DNA from: Sanguinoderma infundibulare | Lineage: Eukaryota > Basidiomycota > Agaricomycetes > Polyporales > Polyporaceae | Reading direction: 5' to 3' | Length of the DNA stretch: 64,000 nt | Assembly (NCBI GenBank): GCA_032821775.1 | Contig: JAVLRN010000002.1 | Coordinates: forward strand, 3,472,001-3,536,000 | Shown: positions 46,415 through 59,723 of the stretch, one piece after another | Layout of the letters: the number at the start of each line of letters is the position of its first letter | Position numbering within the stretch: the stretch's first letter is position 1 | The notes under the pieces: model-generated | The model's database searches: none | Seen by the model: only the letters and a program-made list of their open reading frames with translations | Told to the model about the DNA's origin: nothing | Position numbers and translations under genes: made by a program

Positions 46415-47770
46415 ATGGCGATGCCCTACACCTACAGCGTTGCGCCACAACCACTCCCATACCCTCCTTCTCCCCACCCTACTTTCTACACATCTAGCAT
46501 CCCGCCCACACCTTGGCTCCTCCCAATCCAACTTCCTCCTGACTCGACCGTGCACAACCGTTGTGCGGCATCCCGCAGATCGTCTTGTGGTTCACCCCAC
46601 ACCAGGCCTTCGAACCATTCCACGACATCACCACTGTGGACCCCAGGCGCAATGCACCTCTCCATGGGACACCTCACTGCCTACGGACGTCATGGCAAAG
46701 ATCTTCCTTGATCTGCGCTACATGACGCAGGCGTCTCACGCGTCGGGGAAAGCACCGTGGCTCATCCAGACAGAGGCCTGTCGTGCATGGAGACAAGTCG
46801 CGCTCAACACTCCCCGCAGTCCCCAACCATCGAGGGAGCAAACACCATCAAGATTATCAATACGGTCACCTTCAACGGCTGCCAGTATTCATGGAGCGTA
46901 TTCAACGCATCGGATAGTTATTTCGGTATGCGTTCTTCCGCTCCCGCTCCCTAGCATCTATTATTCACTCTGCTGCCCATTGCACAGGGGTCACGTCCTT
47001 TCCGGACAACTCTAGCGGCTGCCCGGACTACCGCAGCACGCCTCTTCAGTACCGCGCCGTCGTCTTCTACTTCTTCGCGACCGAACCCTCGCCCTCCGCG
47101 TCCGCCGTTGTGGACTCACCTCTGAGTGTACAACATGCAAGACACTGCAGTACTCTGGAGGCTACTGAGTCGCTCCCGCGACGAGTAGGTTCAACTCGCC
47201 GGCGTATCTCCTCTTGAAACTACAGCTCAATGACGGTGGTTTGCTCCAATGAAAATGTGAGTCGCTCTTGTTGCATCTCATGGCAGGCCAGCGAGCTGAC
47301 GTGCGTTTCTGTGCAGCATCGCGCGTCAAGGAAGAGACCGGCCCAGTGTCGAAGCCCATAGACCCGCACGTTCCATGGATGCTCACTCGGACCTATATAG
47401 CAGCGTCGCGCTTCAATCACCACCAATTGTCTTCACTATGCAGCGGTCAGGTGCGAATCTTAACTTCTGTATCAGCGCGGGCGGTGTGTTGACGGACTTC
47501 ATATGTAGCCTCGCGCGCGAATGATAGGATGGACGGAATGTCATATTCAAAACTTCAAGAATGGGGGACCAGCTCAATTTCAACCCATTACGGGGAGTCT
47601 GCCTGACCTCGGAAAGGGCATGCATACCGTGACGTTTATTGTGTATGTAGTTTGTGTCGAAAAATTGCACGACTATCACATACTTTACAAGCGCGACTGT
47701 CTTCACGTTTGATATTCGTTTGGAAGATGGTAAAGAGCGAAGTATCCCTTGCAGCACGGCAAGGATAACG
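46415..47770 (+). pseudogene. F-box-like remnant, right arm, with inserted gene fragment
   Basis: SLPTDVMAKIFLDLRYMTQA and then TEACRAWRQVALNT give the F-box-like start without the 17-nt loss seen on the left. Directly after ALNTP the match to the left arm breaks for about 290 bp and resumes at GTTGTGGACTCACC (47107). A TAG at about 47187-47189 replaces a Phe codon. Another unmatched piece follows, and similarity to the left arm resumes near 47635-47760. Confidence 0.55.
46815..47106 (+). other. Captured fragment of another gene inside the right arm
   Basis: The reading IEGANTIKIINTVTFNGCQY, SWSVFNASDSYF, an intron (gtatgc to cacag, about 46924-46987), then GVTSFPDNSSGCPDYRSTPL and YRAVVFYFFATEPSPSASA is protein-like, with phases matching across the intron. 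It is absent at the matching site of the left arm. I do not recognise the source family (secreted or membrane type by Cys/Asn content). Confidence 0.5.
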
Positions 47771-47898
47771 GACTCAGTATGTCAGAATGGATCAGTGCTG
47801 ATAGCGGCGATCTGTTGCGATTGGAGGGTCGGATCTGTCTCTGCGTGTCTAGTTAAGGTGTCTCCAGAGGGTTCTGGAAGAATACCGTTATGTCCCTA

Positions 47899-50142
47899 TC
47901 AAAATTCAACGTAAGCAAAATTCGGCTTTGGGATGGACCATCGACGTACGGTCTCTTCATGACCACGAACCACTGAAGACTTTCTCAGCGAGTCAAAGTA
48001 ACTCTCCAGGTTGTCGGCCGTGCCTATATACCTTTTGAGACGACGTCGAGCGGCACTCACGTCGACGTGTGGGTGTGTGCTCTTGACAGCTCGCCACGCG
48101 CTCTCCAGGGCCGTGATCCCCTGCTCGGAGATCAAATTCCCGTCGGGGTGCTTGCGCAGATTAATGAGGGGCCGGACGATGAGCTTAATGCTGTAGCTGA
48201 AGGAGTGTACGAAGCGGCCTGCGTCACGCTCTTCCGCTGACATGTCTGCCCCGACCGCGTTCCAATCTAGCTCTTGAAGTGTCTCCGCAAAGTACGATAG
48301 GATGTCTCGCCCGCGTTGGCACAGGGTTTGTTCTTCCTCGGGGGACAGTCGGTGGCCGTCGGCAAGCGACGTGGAGAGACGCCTGGCGACGCCGCGCGCG
48401 AACTTGGTCCATGTCAGGAACGAGTCGAAGTCTCTAAACTCTGAGCGGTCATAATGCTTCAAGAGCCATTCGTACACCGACAAGACTGCGAAACGTTCAG
48501 AAATCGAAATCACTGCGCACAGACGTTCGAGTGAGACGAGGAGATCACTGACCGTTTTGACAGGCCTGGTGAGATAGACGGATGTCCCCGGCATCGTACA
48601 TCGCCAGCTGGTTCTCGAGCCTCGACAGCGCGAGCTGAGAGACGTCCCCGTGCCTGACGGCCAAAAGGGATAGCGTCGACGTGCAGAGGTCGGCGTCGGG
48701 GAACGGCACGTTCGGCAGGAAGCGCTCCAGCAAACTCTTCGACTGCGCCTGCCACTGCTCATACCACGCCGGCGAGAGCTTCTCGCTGTCGATTGCCAGC
48801 AAATGTCGAAGCGCCGCCAGCACTGGACGTGCCAAAAACTCTTTCCTGACGTCGTGCGTGTGCCGCCACGCGCTCTTCCCCCATTGGCCCTCCCACGCGC
48901 GGAAGATGTCGTCGAAACAGAGCGCGATATGCTCCCGCGGCAGGTCCGACAGGACGACGTGCAGCGTCTCGAGGTGGCGCGTCGCGAACGTCGTCGTGTA
49001 CGCCATGACGGCCGTGCTCCGGTCGAGCGCGCCTGTCGCGCGGACGATCTCGGACTGCTCGCGCCCGCGCCAGCGCGGCGTCTCCTCGAGGCTCCGCGCC
49101 CAGAGGTCAAGCGCGTGCAGGAGCGGGGAGCGGAAGTGGGTGAGGTGGCGGAGCGTCCACGCGCCCGCCTGCAGCCCGCGGATCGCGCCGTTGCGGGCCT
49201 CGCGGAACGCGATGTACACCGCGGTCGCCTGCGGGGAGCGGTAGCAGCAGTCCCAGCGGAACGCGGGCAGGACGGTGACGACGAGGTGAAAGAGGAAGAG
49301 AGCGCCGACGAGCAGCGAGGATGGGAGGGCGACGGCGGGGTGGAGGGTCCAGAGGAGAACGAGGAGGCCCGCGAGGAAGAGCGCCAGGGAGACTTGGAGG
49401 AGGATGGAGGGGACGAAGACGATAATCCTGACATTCCAGCGGAGGAGGCCGTTGAGCCGGTGCTGGCGGAGGCGCGCGCTCTCGCGCGAGGTTCCGGAGA
49501 GGCCGATAGAGAGGCTGTTGAGCCATTGCTTGACGATGAGCGCGATGGAGGCGGAGGCGAGGCTGTTGACGAGGCTGGCGAACCAGAGGGAGTTGATCCA
49601 CACTCCGTATGGCGGTGCGCTAAACGGTGCCCGGCCAAAGGAACGAGCGGGCTGGGTGGAGTTGATGAACTGGGAGTTAATGGAGAAACTGTTGAGCTGT
49701 GCAGATATCTGCTCGAGGACGGTGAGCATGGTGTCGGTCGGCGGCCCTGGTTGGAGAAGCTGGTACACTTGGACATTGAACGCACTGAGCACGGCCGAGA
49801 GCAGACCCGCCTAATGCGCATTTATCTGAGCGTTTCCGACAAGGAGGCACAGAGAGAATGCTCACGAAGACGAGGAGACTGTCCATCTCCGCTTGCCACC
49901 GTTCGACCATCCCGTCATGAAACTCCTTCACAGCCTCGGCGGCATCTTGCCACACTCGGGCTTTCTGCTCCTCGCTGAACTCTTCTTGAAGCTCTTTTCT
50001 TACTTGCTTTGAACCAGAGAAAGATAAGTCGAGTAAATATGGCTGTCTATGCTGTTGAACGCCGTACCGCCAGAGTTGGCAGGCTCCAGCTTTCGTGCTT
50101 GAACGACTCGCCCTCAGCAACGACTTCTGGTGGAGTGTCCAT
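47899..50142 (-). CDS. DUF6535 multi-pass membrane protein, right copy
   Basis: Predicted exons: 50142-50068, 50006-49866, 49810-48553 and 48485-47899; 686 aa, phases consistent. It starts MDTPPEVVAEGESFKHESWS. Then VRKELQEEFSEEQKARVW, VKEFHDGMVERWQAEMDSLL, the first span LLSAVLSAFNVQVYQLLQ, WINSLWFASLVNSLASASIA, WLNSLSIGLSGTS, the paired hydrophobic segment (IIVFVPSILLQVSLALFLAG onward) and FRWDCCYRSPQATAVY follow the left copy closely. The main exon is 1258 nt, exactly as long as in the left copy, although the proteins differ at many positions. The C-terminal half is soluble and helical, ending PNFAYVEF. Unlike the left copy the start is intact. Confidence 0.8.
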
Positions 50143-51831
50143 GCCTGGCTCAAGAACGGTCAACTGCTAAAATCAACTCGTCAGAGGAACTGTGTGGAGG
50201 CTTCCCTTGACCGTATGCAAAGAAGCCGGCCTGTGTCTACCTGGCGAGAGAATTGCTAGTGGATGTCCTGAGTCCGGTGGCATTCCATTCGGAGCCACTC
50301 ATTGAGTTTGATCATCATGCGACAGAAGTCAAGAAGCCTGTCTATCCACTGTCTACGTGATCCGGCAGCGGCGGTAAGTAGGTCATCAGATGAAAGGGGA
50401 TGCACATCACTGCATAGCTCGGTTAAAGAGATTGAGAATCCGAACATCCTCAAGACCGACCTGTGTCTGTACCCTCGCCGGTGTCCCAGGGCGTTAGTCG
50501 GGGTTGGGGGGTGTGGTACGATGGTTGGATGGATCTGGATGTCTGTTTCGTGACGAATGATGAGACAGTCGGGCCGAAGACATAGACAAGCTCTAGGAAA
50601 AAACGGGCAGGGGATAACCAGTGCAGTTTTAGTTCCTCCGACTGGACCCGGAGGCGAGGCGCTTCTTCATCTCTTGTTCCCTCTTTCTCACCGCTCAGAT
50701 GATCATGACTGCGACCAGAACTACGACCACGACCACAACCGCAATCACAACAACCCGTGAAACGACCAGGATACGTGTAGACTGGGTTATATCAAAGCCA
50801 TCCGCCGAACAAGACGTGAGCAGAAATCAGAAGCATCGACGTCCGCTTCACTTTGACGTTCACTGCTGTGCCATTCTCAAGCCGAATGCTCCGCGCGGAT
50901 TACAAGACCGATAGCACGCACCGGAGGATAGGGAGGATAGAAGGTGAGCATACAACATGATATTCTGGGTGTCGCAGCCTGTTTTTTTGGGATACAACTT
51001 GCCATCTGCAGGATCTGACGGAGTGGATTTTCCCTGAAACCCCTAGCAATTGTAGCCCAGACGATGTGCGCAGTACTCACCGCTGATCTATCCTGTCAAG
51101 TCTCCGACAAAACCAATGATCGACTTTTTGGCAAAACGGTTCTTCCATACGCCGGAGAGTCGCGACGAAAATTTAGACGAGACCGTACTGACACGGAACA
51201 GCAATCGCAGTGAAAGAGGGCATACTCGAGGCCTCGGAGAGATCAACGCGCCCCGCGACGTCACCAAAGGTCGCCCCGTGTTTGATCCCGACGACGGGCT
51301 CAAACGGTGTTTTCCGACTCACACGCACGGCTTCCCGAGGGTTTCAGCTGACGGCATCACTCATCCTCAGCGTTATCCACGGCGAGATCGGACGGAGAGG
51401 GGGATCGAACGCCATCCTCGGCCGAGCAGTCTTAGGCACAGTTGGAGTACTCCCAGTCCAGAACGATTGTGCCAGTCGTAGATCGCGGAGCAGCCATACG
51501 TCATACGGCGTGGCTGGTGTTGAAAATCGCAAAGCTTTTGCACGGCGAGGATGATGAGGGGTTGTCAGCCTTGCCGGAGCTGAGCGGAGTCCAGCACTTC
51601 CTTCCCATCCCTACACACCGATTCAAGCCAAGCCTAGCTCCGTCTTATCGACGCGGCTCCGCGACGCCCAGGAATTCCGGCTATCTTCGCTAACGTCCTC
51701 GACCGCTGAACTTTGTATGCCTCCTCCGTCCTCCAACTCTCTTCTCTGTTCACACTCACCATTGGTCCCTCCGCGGCACAAGTCTCGACTTACTGACGCC
51801 TAGACGGTGACGCTTTAGCGACACTCCGTAC
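50143..51831. other. Gene-poor stretch, AC-rich run
   Basis: A GACCACGAC-type simple run at about 50700-50760 makes a fake hydrophobic frame on the minus strand (many Val). No other signature is seen. The last few hundred bases probably hold the promoter of the PH-domain gene. Confidence 0.45.
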
Positions 51832-54800
51832 ATGTCTACGACTTGCGCAACCGCGACGGAGACGCAGGAGAGCCGGTCGCAGTTTTTGGTTAGCATCCTT
51901 TTGGTATCTTCCGCAGGCGTTGTCACGATCCCTTCTACTTATAGGTCCGCACTACTCAGTTTCTCAAGAAGGTGTCCAACTTCCGCACTGCCAGCCGGAA
52001 GCCAGACACCTTCAGCAGGCCGTCCGACGTCGCGACGTACGAGAGATCCGCTCGGTCCATGGACCTCGGCTCCAAGACGCTCACCAAAGTAGACGTGCGC
52101 ACACATCATTCATTTGACCAGAGCAGGGACTCTGGTGAGCAATCCCCTTCCCATCTCTCGCTCAGAGGTTCCTTGCAACCAAACCGTGCGTCATCCTCCA
52201 CCACCGATTCCCCACTCGGTCCCCCCCTGCCCCGGATAGATGGCCTCCCCAATACTACCAATCCCTTTCCTGCCACGACCGCGACGAGCACGAATATCGC
52301 CCCTCCCCCGGCCACTGGCCATGTCCGAGCACAAACACTCCCACCTCACAATCCTGCCATTCCCGCTCGCAGCGGACATGCATACTCTCACTCGACCGCA
52401 GGCGTTTCGGTCCGCAGGGCGCTCGCACCCCGTCTTGCGACGCTTCCTCCACCCTTGATGGCACAATACACCGCAGGAGGGAGTGCACGGCTCACACCTT
52501 CGCTGTTCACCCGACCGCCGCCAATGCCCATCATGAACCTGCCGACCCTGCCCCCTCCAACACCCTCGGAAGCCGTCCGTTCTCCTCGACCAAGGGCACC
52601 GCTTCGCAGTCTACCAGCGCTGCCTAGACAAGGTCCGGGCGAAGCGGAGCAGGACGCGGACCACGAGAACGCGAGCCTAGACGAGGAAGATGAGGAAGAG
52701 GGGGACGATCAAAGCGGAGGTGCAGAGGTGGAGGAGGACGGCGACTCGGACGACAGCAGCAACGAAGACGATACGTCCCCTCAGCCCGAGGGCTCTTCGA
52801 TCGCAGGGCCATCCCGCCTGTCGCCTCTGCCTCGAGTCGATACGTCAAGTTTTACCGTCTCTTTCGGAGGCGCTGGCTCGCAGCGCACCCCGCACGCATC
52901 TCCAAACGTCGGTTCGTCTGTCGACTACTTCACATCGAAACCGCCAGACATCGAAACGCGCGATCGCACGCCGCTCCCGAGCGACTTCCGCCCGAACGGC
53001 AAGGCGCGTGCGACGCCCTCCGCGCGGGTCGTGCCCCAGCCGCGCATCGCGCCCCTAGCCATGCCTCCGCCCATGACCCCGCTGTCCCCGCTGCTCGCTC
53101 CCAGCTCCTCCTCCCGCCCGAACCTGCGCCACCACGCGTCGAAGAGCATGACCGACCTGGTGTGGCGCAAGGACAAGGACAAGGGCAAGGTTTACTCGCC
53201 CACGCTTGGTCGCGCGCCGCCGAAGACGTCCCAAGGTCTTGTCTCTCCGCCCGCCGCAGGCCCCTCGAGCCCCGTCGCGCACAAAGTCCAAGAGGATGCC
53301 CGCCCGGCAGAGCCGACTGAGCCGCCAGACGACAACGTCATCACCTCGCCGATGCTCCATCGTCGGCGGTCGCTGCCCGTCTACGAGCCCTCGTCCGACC
53401 CGCCACCGTACCCGGACCCGCTCTTCGAACGGCCCCGCGTACAGACACAAGCCCATCCGCCACAGGCGCAGACCCAGGCATCGCTGCCGCCACCGTTCTC
53501 GCTCTTGGACGAAGAGGGCGACGAGCGGCTGCCGAAGTACGCGAACTCGATCTACCTGACGGGCGTCATGCCGCGCAAGATGGAATTTAGCTCGCCGGGG
53601 GTGCAGGCGAAGGACCGGAAGTGGCGGAAGGTGTACTGTGTGCTGGAGGGCACGGCGTTCCGGGTGTACAAGTGCCCGCCGGCGGCGTCGCGCGTGGGGG
53701 CGATCGAGCGGTGGTGGGAGAGCAAGGTGGGCGCGGGAGACTTTACGTCGTCGGACTTGACGGCGATGACGGCGACGGGGATACGGGTACGGGCGAGCGC
53801 GGGGAGGGACAGGGACAGGGACAGGGACAGTGCCAGGGAGATGGGGAGGCGACAGGAGGGGGACTCTGCAACGGTGGGGACGGGGACCGCGGCGGCGGGG
53901 ACGCAGAGGGTTCCGAAGACTGCTGAGGAGCCGAGCACGCCCGTGCAGAGTCCTCCGCGGCTGCAGCCCGTCCGTGAGCGGGAACGGGAACGGGAGCGAC
54001 AAACGGCGCGGGAGCGGGAGCGCAACCTCCCGCCAACGCCACCGCCGAGCAAGTCCGTGCTGGGGTTGACGTCGAGGTTCCTGCGGAGGTCGCAGCCGAA
54101 GGGCAATGCCCGGAAGGCGCCAGGAGAGGCGAATGGCGCCGCGGGTCCAAGTCCGAGGCTGAGCGTAGACTCGATCCGCGCGTCAGAGACTGCGCGACAC
54201 CCGTCGCATGCGACTGCGCGGCATTCGATGGACACTCTGGGCTCGATCTCGTCAACGTCGAACACGCACGCGACAGCGTGCACCGGGTTCACCGTACCTT
54301 CTTCGACCTCGGCGCTGTCTCAGTCGTCGCAGGTGACCGAGGGCGCTTCTCGACGGAGGAGCTTCCTTCCTCATTCGAATTCCAGTCACAACGGCGATAC
54401 CCCAGAGCAGAAGTCTGCGGATAAGGACAGGGACAAGGCGAAAGGGAAGGACAAGGACGGGTACATGCCCAGCGCGGGGGACCTCCTGCAGCAGTACACG
54501 CTGCAGTACGCGGAGAGCGGGCTGGCGAGCGACTACCAGAAGCGGAAGAACGTGATCCGGATGCGGATGGCGGGCGAGCAGTTTCTGCTGCAGGCCAAGG
54601 ACGTCGCGGCGGTCATTGATTGGATCGAGGTGCGTCGGCGTGGACGGACGGATCGCCTGCGTTCTTTGGGGGTTGGGAACGAGACTGACACATGGAACGA
54701 TGCGCATACAGGGCGTCCAGATGGGCACGAACGTGGCGCTGGACCTGGACGAACGTCCGATGCCGAGGGGCCCGATATTCCCTAGGTGCGTGTCGTGGTG

Positions 54801-54974
54801 CTTGATCGTCATGCGGGACTGTTGTTGATGGCGGACGTCCGTGGCATGGCAATTCATTGCAGGCGGCGTCGGAGACGGGCGCGGCGCGCGGGCGCCAACG
54901 CGCCAAACGGCAATGGTACGATCAGCTCGAATGCGGCGGCGGTGGCAGCAGCAGTTGCAGCGGCGACGTCATGA
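51832..54974 (+). CDS. PH-domain protein with split PH domain, large disordered regions
   Basis: Predicted exons: 51832-51888, 51945-54629, 54712-54785 and 54863-54974; 975 aa, phases consistent. The first donor (gttagc) is weak, so the exact N-terminus is open. Residues 20-550 are disordered (Pro/Ser/Arg) with an acidic block [18 protein letters not shown]-domain first half starts at about 556 ([12 protein letters not shown], then [20 protein letters not shown]). A roughly 240-residue charged insert follows, with RDRDRDRDS and RERERERQ runs. The second half resumes at about 864 with [37 protein letters not shown] and the C-terminal helix [21 protein letters not shown] poly-Arg then Ala-rich tail ends the protein. 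PH domains bind phosphoinositides or proteins; membrane or septum signalling is a guess. Confidence 0.78.
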
Positions 54975-55562
54975 GCCTGTGGTTGTTTCTTCTTTACGCT
55001 TTGTGCTTCTTGTCGACATCTGCACGCTATAATCGCACATTCTCTAGTAATTCTCGCTCGCTCGGTGTTTTGAGCACACGCCATCTGCATTTATGCACGC
55101 TTTATTGTACTGTTCGCATCTATAGTTGGGGTCTGGATTAGCGCATGTATTAGCGGTTTACATAGTGTATGTAGAACAAGTTTCCTTGAATACCCGGGAT
55201 GATGAGCGAGAAGGGGCGGAGGGTTGAAAGCCCGACGGACTCCGCCCGGTGCTTGTGGCGCGGGGGCTCTGGCGGGCGGGGAGAGGACCATCCGACGCTC
55301 GTTATCTTCCGCCGCGTCCATCCATTCCCACCTTTCCTCTTCTCTCAGCCGGCTCAGGTCACCCCCAACGCCGACGACGTCCCCGCCAGCATCCCCCACA
55401 GCCCCCCACCCGCGGGTGATTTTTCGCCCAGAAAAACCCAGACCAAAAGCGTCTAATCGTCCTTGTTTCCTCCTCCGCTCGCCCGACCCTCACGACTCCA
55501 GCCCGACCCTCACGACCGCTCTCTTCACGACTGCCCCCTGCACCTGAATCTTTGCACTAGAC
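54975..55562. other. 3' UTR and promoter between PH gene and PP1
   Basis: 588 bp. The last 200 bp before the PP1 start are pyrimidine-rich (CCC/CTC runs), typical of strongly expressed fungal genes. Confidence 0.5.
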
Positions 55563-57055
<1,493 letters not shown>

Positions 57056-58637
57056 GGACTGCACCGTCAGTACTTATACTCTCTCTTGTGTTGTCGTCGT
57101 GTCACAGACGCTCCTTTCCCCCCTCCCTCTCCTCCCCCTCCTCCTCCATCCCCTCCCGCTCCCTTGGCTGGTTGTCGCCAATGTCGTGCCCCCCTGGCTG
57201 GTTGTTGTGTGGATATACATGGACACTTATTATCAGATCTTTTCGGCGCGTCCGACAGCCGATGCGATGGGGCGCGGAACCCGCGAGGGAACGTCAAGAC
57301 ATCAAGTGTGCGGGTAGGTCGGGGGGCGTCGTGCAGAGGGGGGCGAAAGATCGCCGAGGTGACGATGAAGAAGCAAGGCAGAGGCGTAGACCCGAAGACG
57401 GGGGTCACGCGCGCGAGACGGAGAAAGGAAGGCAGACAGCCAAAGGGCATCGGCGAGACGACGGACGGAGGAGTCGCTGCCAAAATCACCATCATCATCG
57501 ACCACGGGACCACGACGACGACGTACCCACACGCACGCAATCCCGGACTCATCGCTGCATACAACCACCATTTCTTCCACGACGTGTAGTTTTATACGAG
57601 ACTCTCCGTTTGTTTGCTCTCCGTCTGCCCATGGATCCTGTGTCCGTCCGCTCCTTGCTCCGCCACGCCTCTCCACGCACGAGTCGTTTTTTCCTCTGTC
57701 TCTGGCTCTCCGCATTGTAGCCGCACGTACTCGTACAACCCCCTCGTTGAAGTCATGACCCGACCATCCCCTATCTACCCCATCATCACGGTGTTTTATT
57801 CGCTCTCGTCTGTTTTATCGTATTAACCTGTCGCGCGCCGCCCCAGCTTGCCGCCTCCTTCTGTTCGTTCAATGTTTGCAATTGACCTATCTATCCCGTT
57901 CCTTCTCCGTTTCTGCAGGCATCCCGACCCTTGCCGCGTATAACCCTTGGCCATTGTACCATCACATTCCTTATTCCGTCCTTGTCACCTTCCTTCCCAT
58001 TCCCGTGTGTGCCAAACCCGTTTTTATACTTGGCTTCCGTTTACATAACATATCCACGCGTCCTGGTCCTGCATCTGAATCGTCCCGTGTACACTCAAGC
58101 TGCTGCCCTCCCTTCCTCTCTCTTCTCAGTCCTGTCTCCTGTCGCCCTCGTGTCCGTCTCCGTCCTTCTCTCGTCTTGCTCTCTAAATGTGTCGTGTGAG
58201 AATAGGTTATACATAATACAATCCTAGTCTCTCGCTCTGTCCTGAGGCCTATCCGGTTGGGTCGTGTGACCTGGTCAGTGGCCGCGACGATCACCCGTGT
58301 TTGACCTGAGCCGGCCGCTGAGGGCCACAGATGGCGAAGTGCATCGAATCGTCGTTTCTGGATCTTGGCGACCTGAGGATATGCTGATCCGAAGTGCATC
58401 TGAGCGGAAGGAGCGAGTTTTGGTGGTTTGGAAAGTGTATCGTCCGTCGAGGAACCGCTAACTTGGACGAGAAGGGAAACGGGGACGGATCGTCATTATT
58501 TAGCGTCCTGTTCCTGGGAGTGGACGAGCTCTGTCGTCTGATAGTTACCGGGGTTGCCGGAAGCTCCCGTGGGCAGAGGCCCCAATTACTGCAACGCACA
58601 CCCTTACCGTCTGACCGCCACCACCACCACCACCACC
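57056..58637. other. Long intergenic region after PP1
   Basis: 1.6 kb. Frames at 57086-57720 overlap on three phases and are low in complexity. Pyrimidine-rich DNA at 57600-58200 and (ACC)n just before the SDHAF2 start (58620-58637) are the visible structure. No gene is supported. Confidence 0.5.
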
Positions 58638-59274
58638 ATGCTCAGACTCGCCTCCCAACGCTGTCTCCGCCCTTCTCCCTCCCACTCCCTTTTCTTGTCT
58701 TTCCCCCGGTCACTCCGCCCGCTCTCGACGACGCCACGGCGCGGCGCGGATCCCTGGCTGCTCCCGAACATGCCGGGCCACCTGGAGAAGACGACGTCGG
58801 GTGCGGACGCGCCGCCGCCCGAGCCGCTGCCGCGCCCGGGCGAGCGCGTGGAGACGATGCGCGCGCGGCTGGTGTACCAGAGCCGGAAGCGGGGCACGCT
58901 CGAGAGCGACCTGCTCCTGAGCACGTTCGCGAGCGAGCGGCTGGCGGACATGGGCGAGGAGGAGCTGCGCGAGTTTGACAAGGTGCGTTTTTTTGTGTCT
59001 TTGCTTGTCTTTTTTTTTGTTTTCCGACTTTCCTTCCTTCCTTCGTGCGAAGGGGAGAGGATGTGAGGAGGGGACGAAGCTGACGGATGTTTGCTTTTGC
59101 TTTTCGTGTGTGGGGATGCAGCTGCTGGACGAGCCGGACTGGGACATCTACTACTGGGCGACGGGGAAGAAGGCGCCGCCGGTGCGGTGGGAGGGCTCGA
59201 GCGTGCTCACCAAGCTGGCGGAGCATGCGCGGAATGAGGGCAAGGTCGTCAGGCGGATGCCTGACCTCTCGTAG
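58638..59274 (+). CDS. SDH5: Succinate dehydrogenase assembly factor 2 (SDHAF2/Sdh5)
   Basis: Two predicted exons, 58638-58982 and 59122-59274; 165 aa in frame. The presequence [16 protein letters not shown] (about 35 residues, Arg/Ser/Leu) targets mitochondria. The conserved core is [20 protein letters not shown] then [20 protein letters not shown] (about 76-114) and [20 protein letters not shown] (about 116-135), the SDHAF2 signature. The protein helps covalent attachment of FAD to the SDH flavoprotein subunit in the matrix. The C-terminus has the helix [15 protein letters not shown]. An upstream ATG at 58554 opens the same frame but runs through (ACC)n repeat and would spoil the presequence. 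Confidence 0.93.
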
Positions 59275-59723
59275 GGCTTGTACGTTCGGCTGGCCGTACA
59301 GAAGCGCATCACCCATTTTGCGGTGTACGTCATGATCCCATCGTAGGACAGAGAACGATGCAAGGCAAGACGACTGCAAGGAATCGGCATTTACTGTGCA
59401 TTGTGGTCGGGCCTGATGGAAAGGAGTGACACGGTGGGGTCTCCCTGCTCCGAGTCGAATTCATGTTCGCTCATAACTGACCTCTGCAATACCGCGAGCC
59501 TTGCGTCTTTGTTGATGCCGGTGACGTCACCCAGACCTCTGAACGTTTGTGCCCATACCGTGTAATAAAATATCCCAAGGAGAGGAAATAGCAGACTCGC
59601 ACATAGATACAGCGTCGTGATATAGTCCTCGAGCCCACCACCTCACACCATAGCCACGGCCACGGCCACGGCCACTCAGCCACATGACGGCATTTGCGAC
59701 GGAATAAATGCAACAGAAGCGGC
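59275..59723. other. Convergent spacer, SDHAF2 / SEC62
   Basis: 449 bp, with a short GGCCAC repeat near 59655-59675. No gene. Confidence 0.55.

Larger units (their letters stand above)
45066..50142 (-). repeat. Right arm of mirror-image (inverted) duplication
   Basis: In inverted order and orientation relative to 26361-31437: 22-bp repeat cluster, DUF6699-like (+), F-box-like (+), DUF6535 (-). The inner part is close in sequence to the left arm, but the right arm contains extra material (about 46815-47106 and about 47200-47560). Confidence 0.8.

Noticed and set aside
49107..49978. Long plus and minus frames over the right DUF6535 gene
   Set aside because: They are shadows of the codon-biased 1258-nt exon. 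Only one frame gives the membrane-protein pattern matching the left copy.
50690..50820. Hydrophobic C-terminal helix on the minus strand (Val-rich)
   Set aside because: It arises from a GACCACGAC-type simple run. No upstream exon or family supports it.
53743..54255. Minus-strand frames rich in Ser/Pro opposite the PH gene insert
   Set aside because: They mirror the Arg/Asp repeat codons of the plus strand and have no independent support.
57086..57720. Coding sequence downstream of PP1
   Set aside because: Three phases are open at once over low-complexity DNA, and none shows a conserved motif. It is better explained as 3' UTR and spacer.
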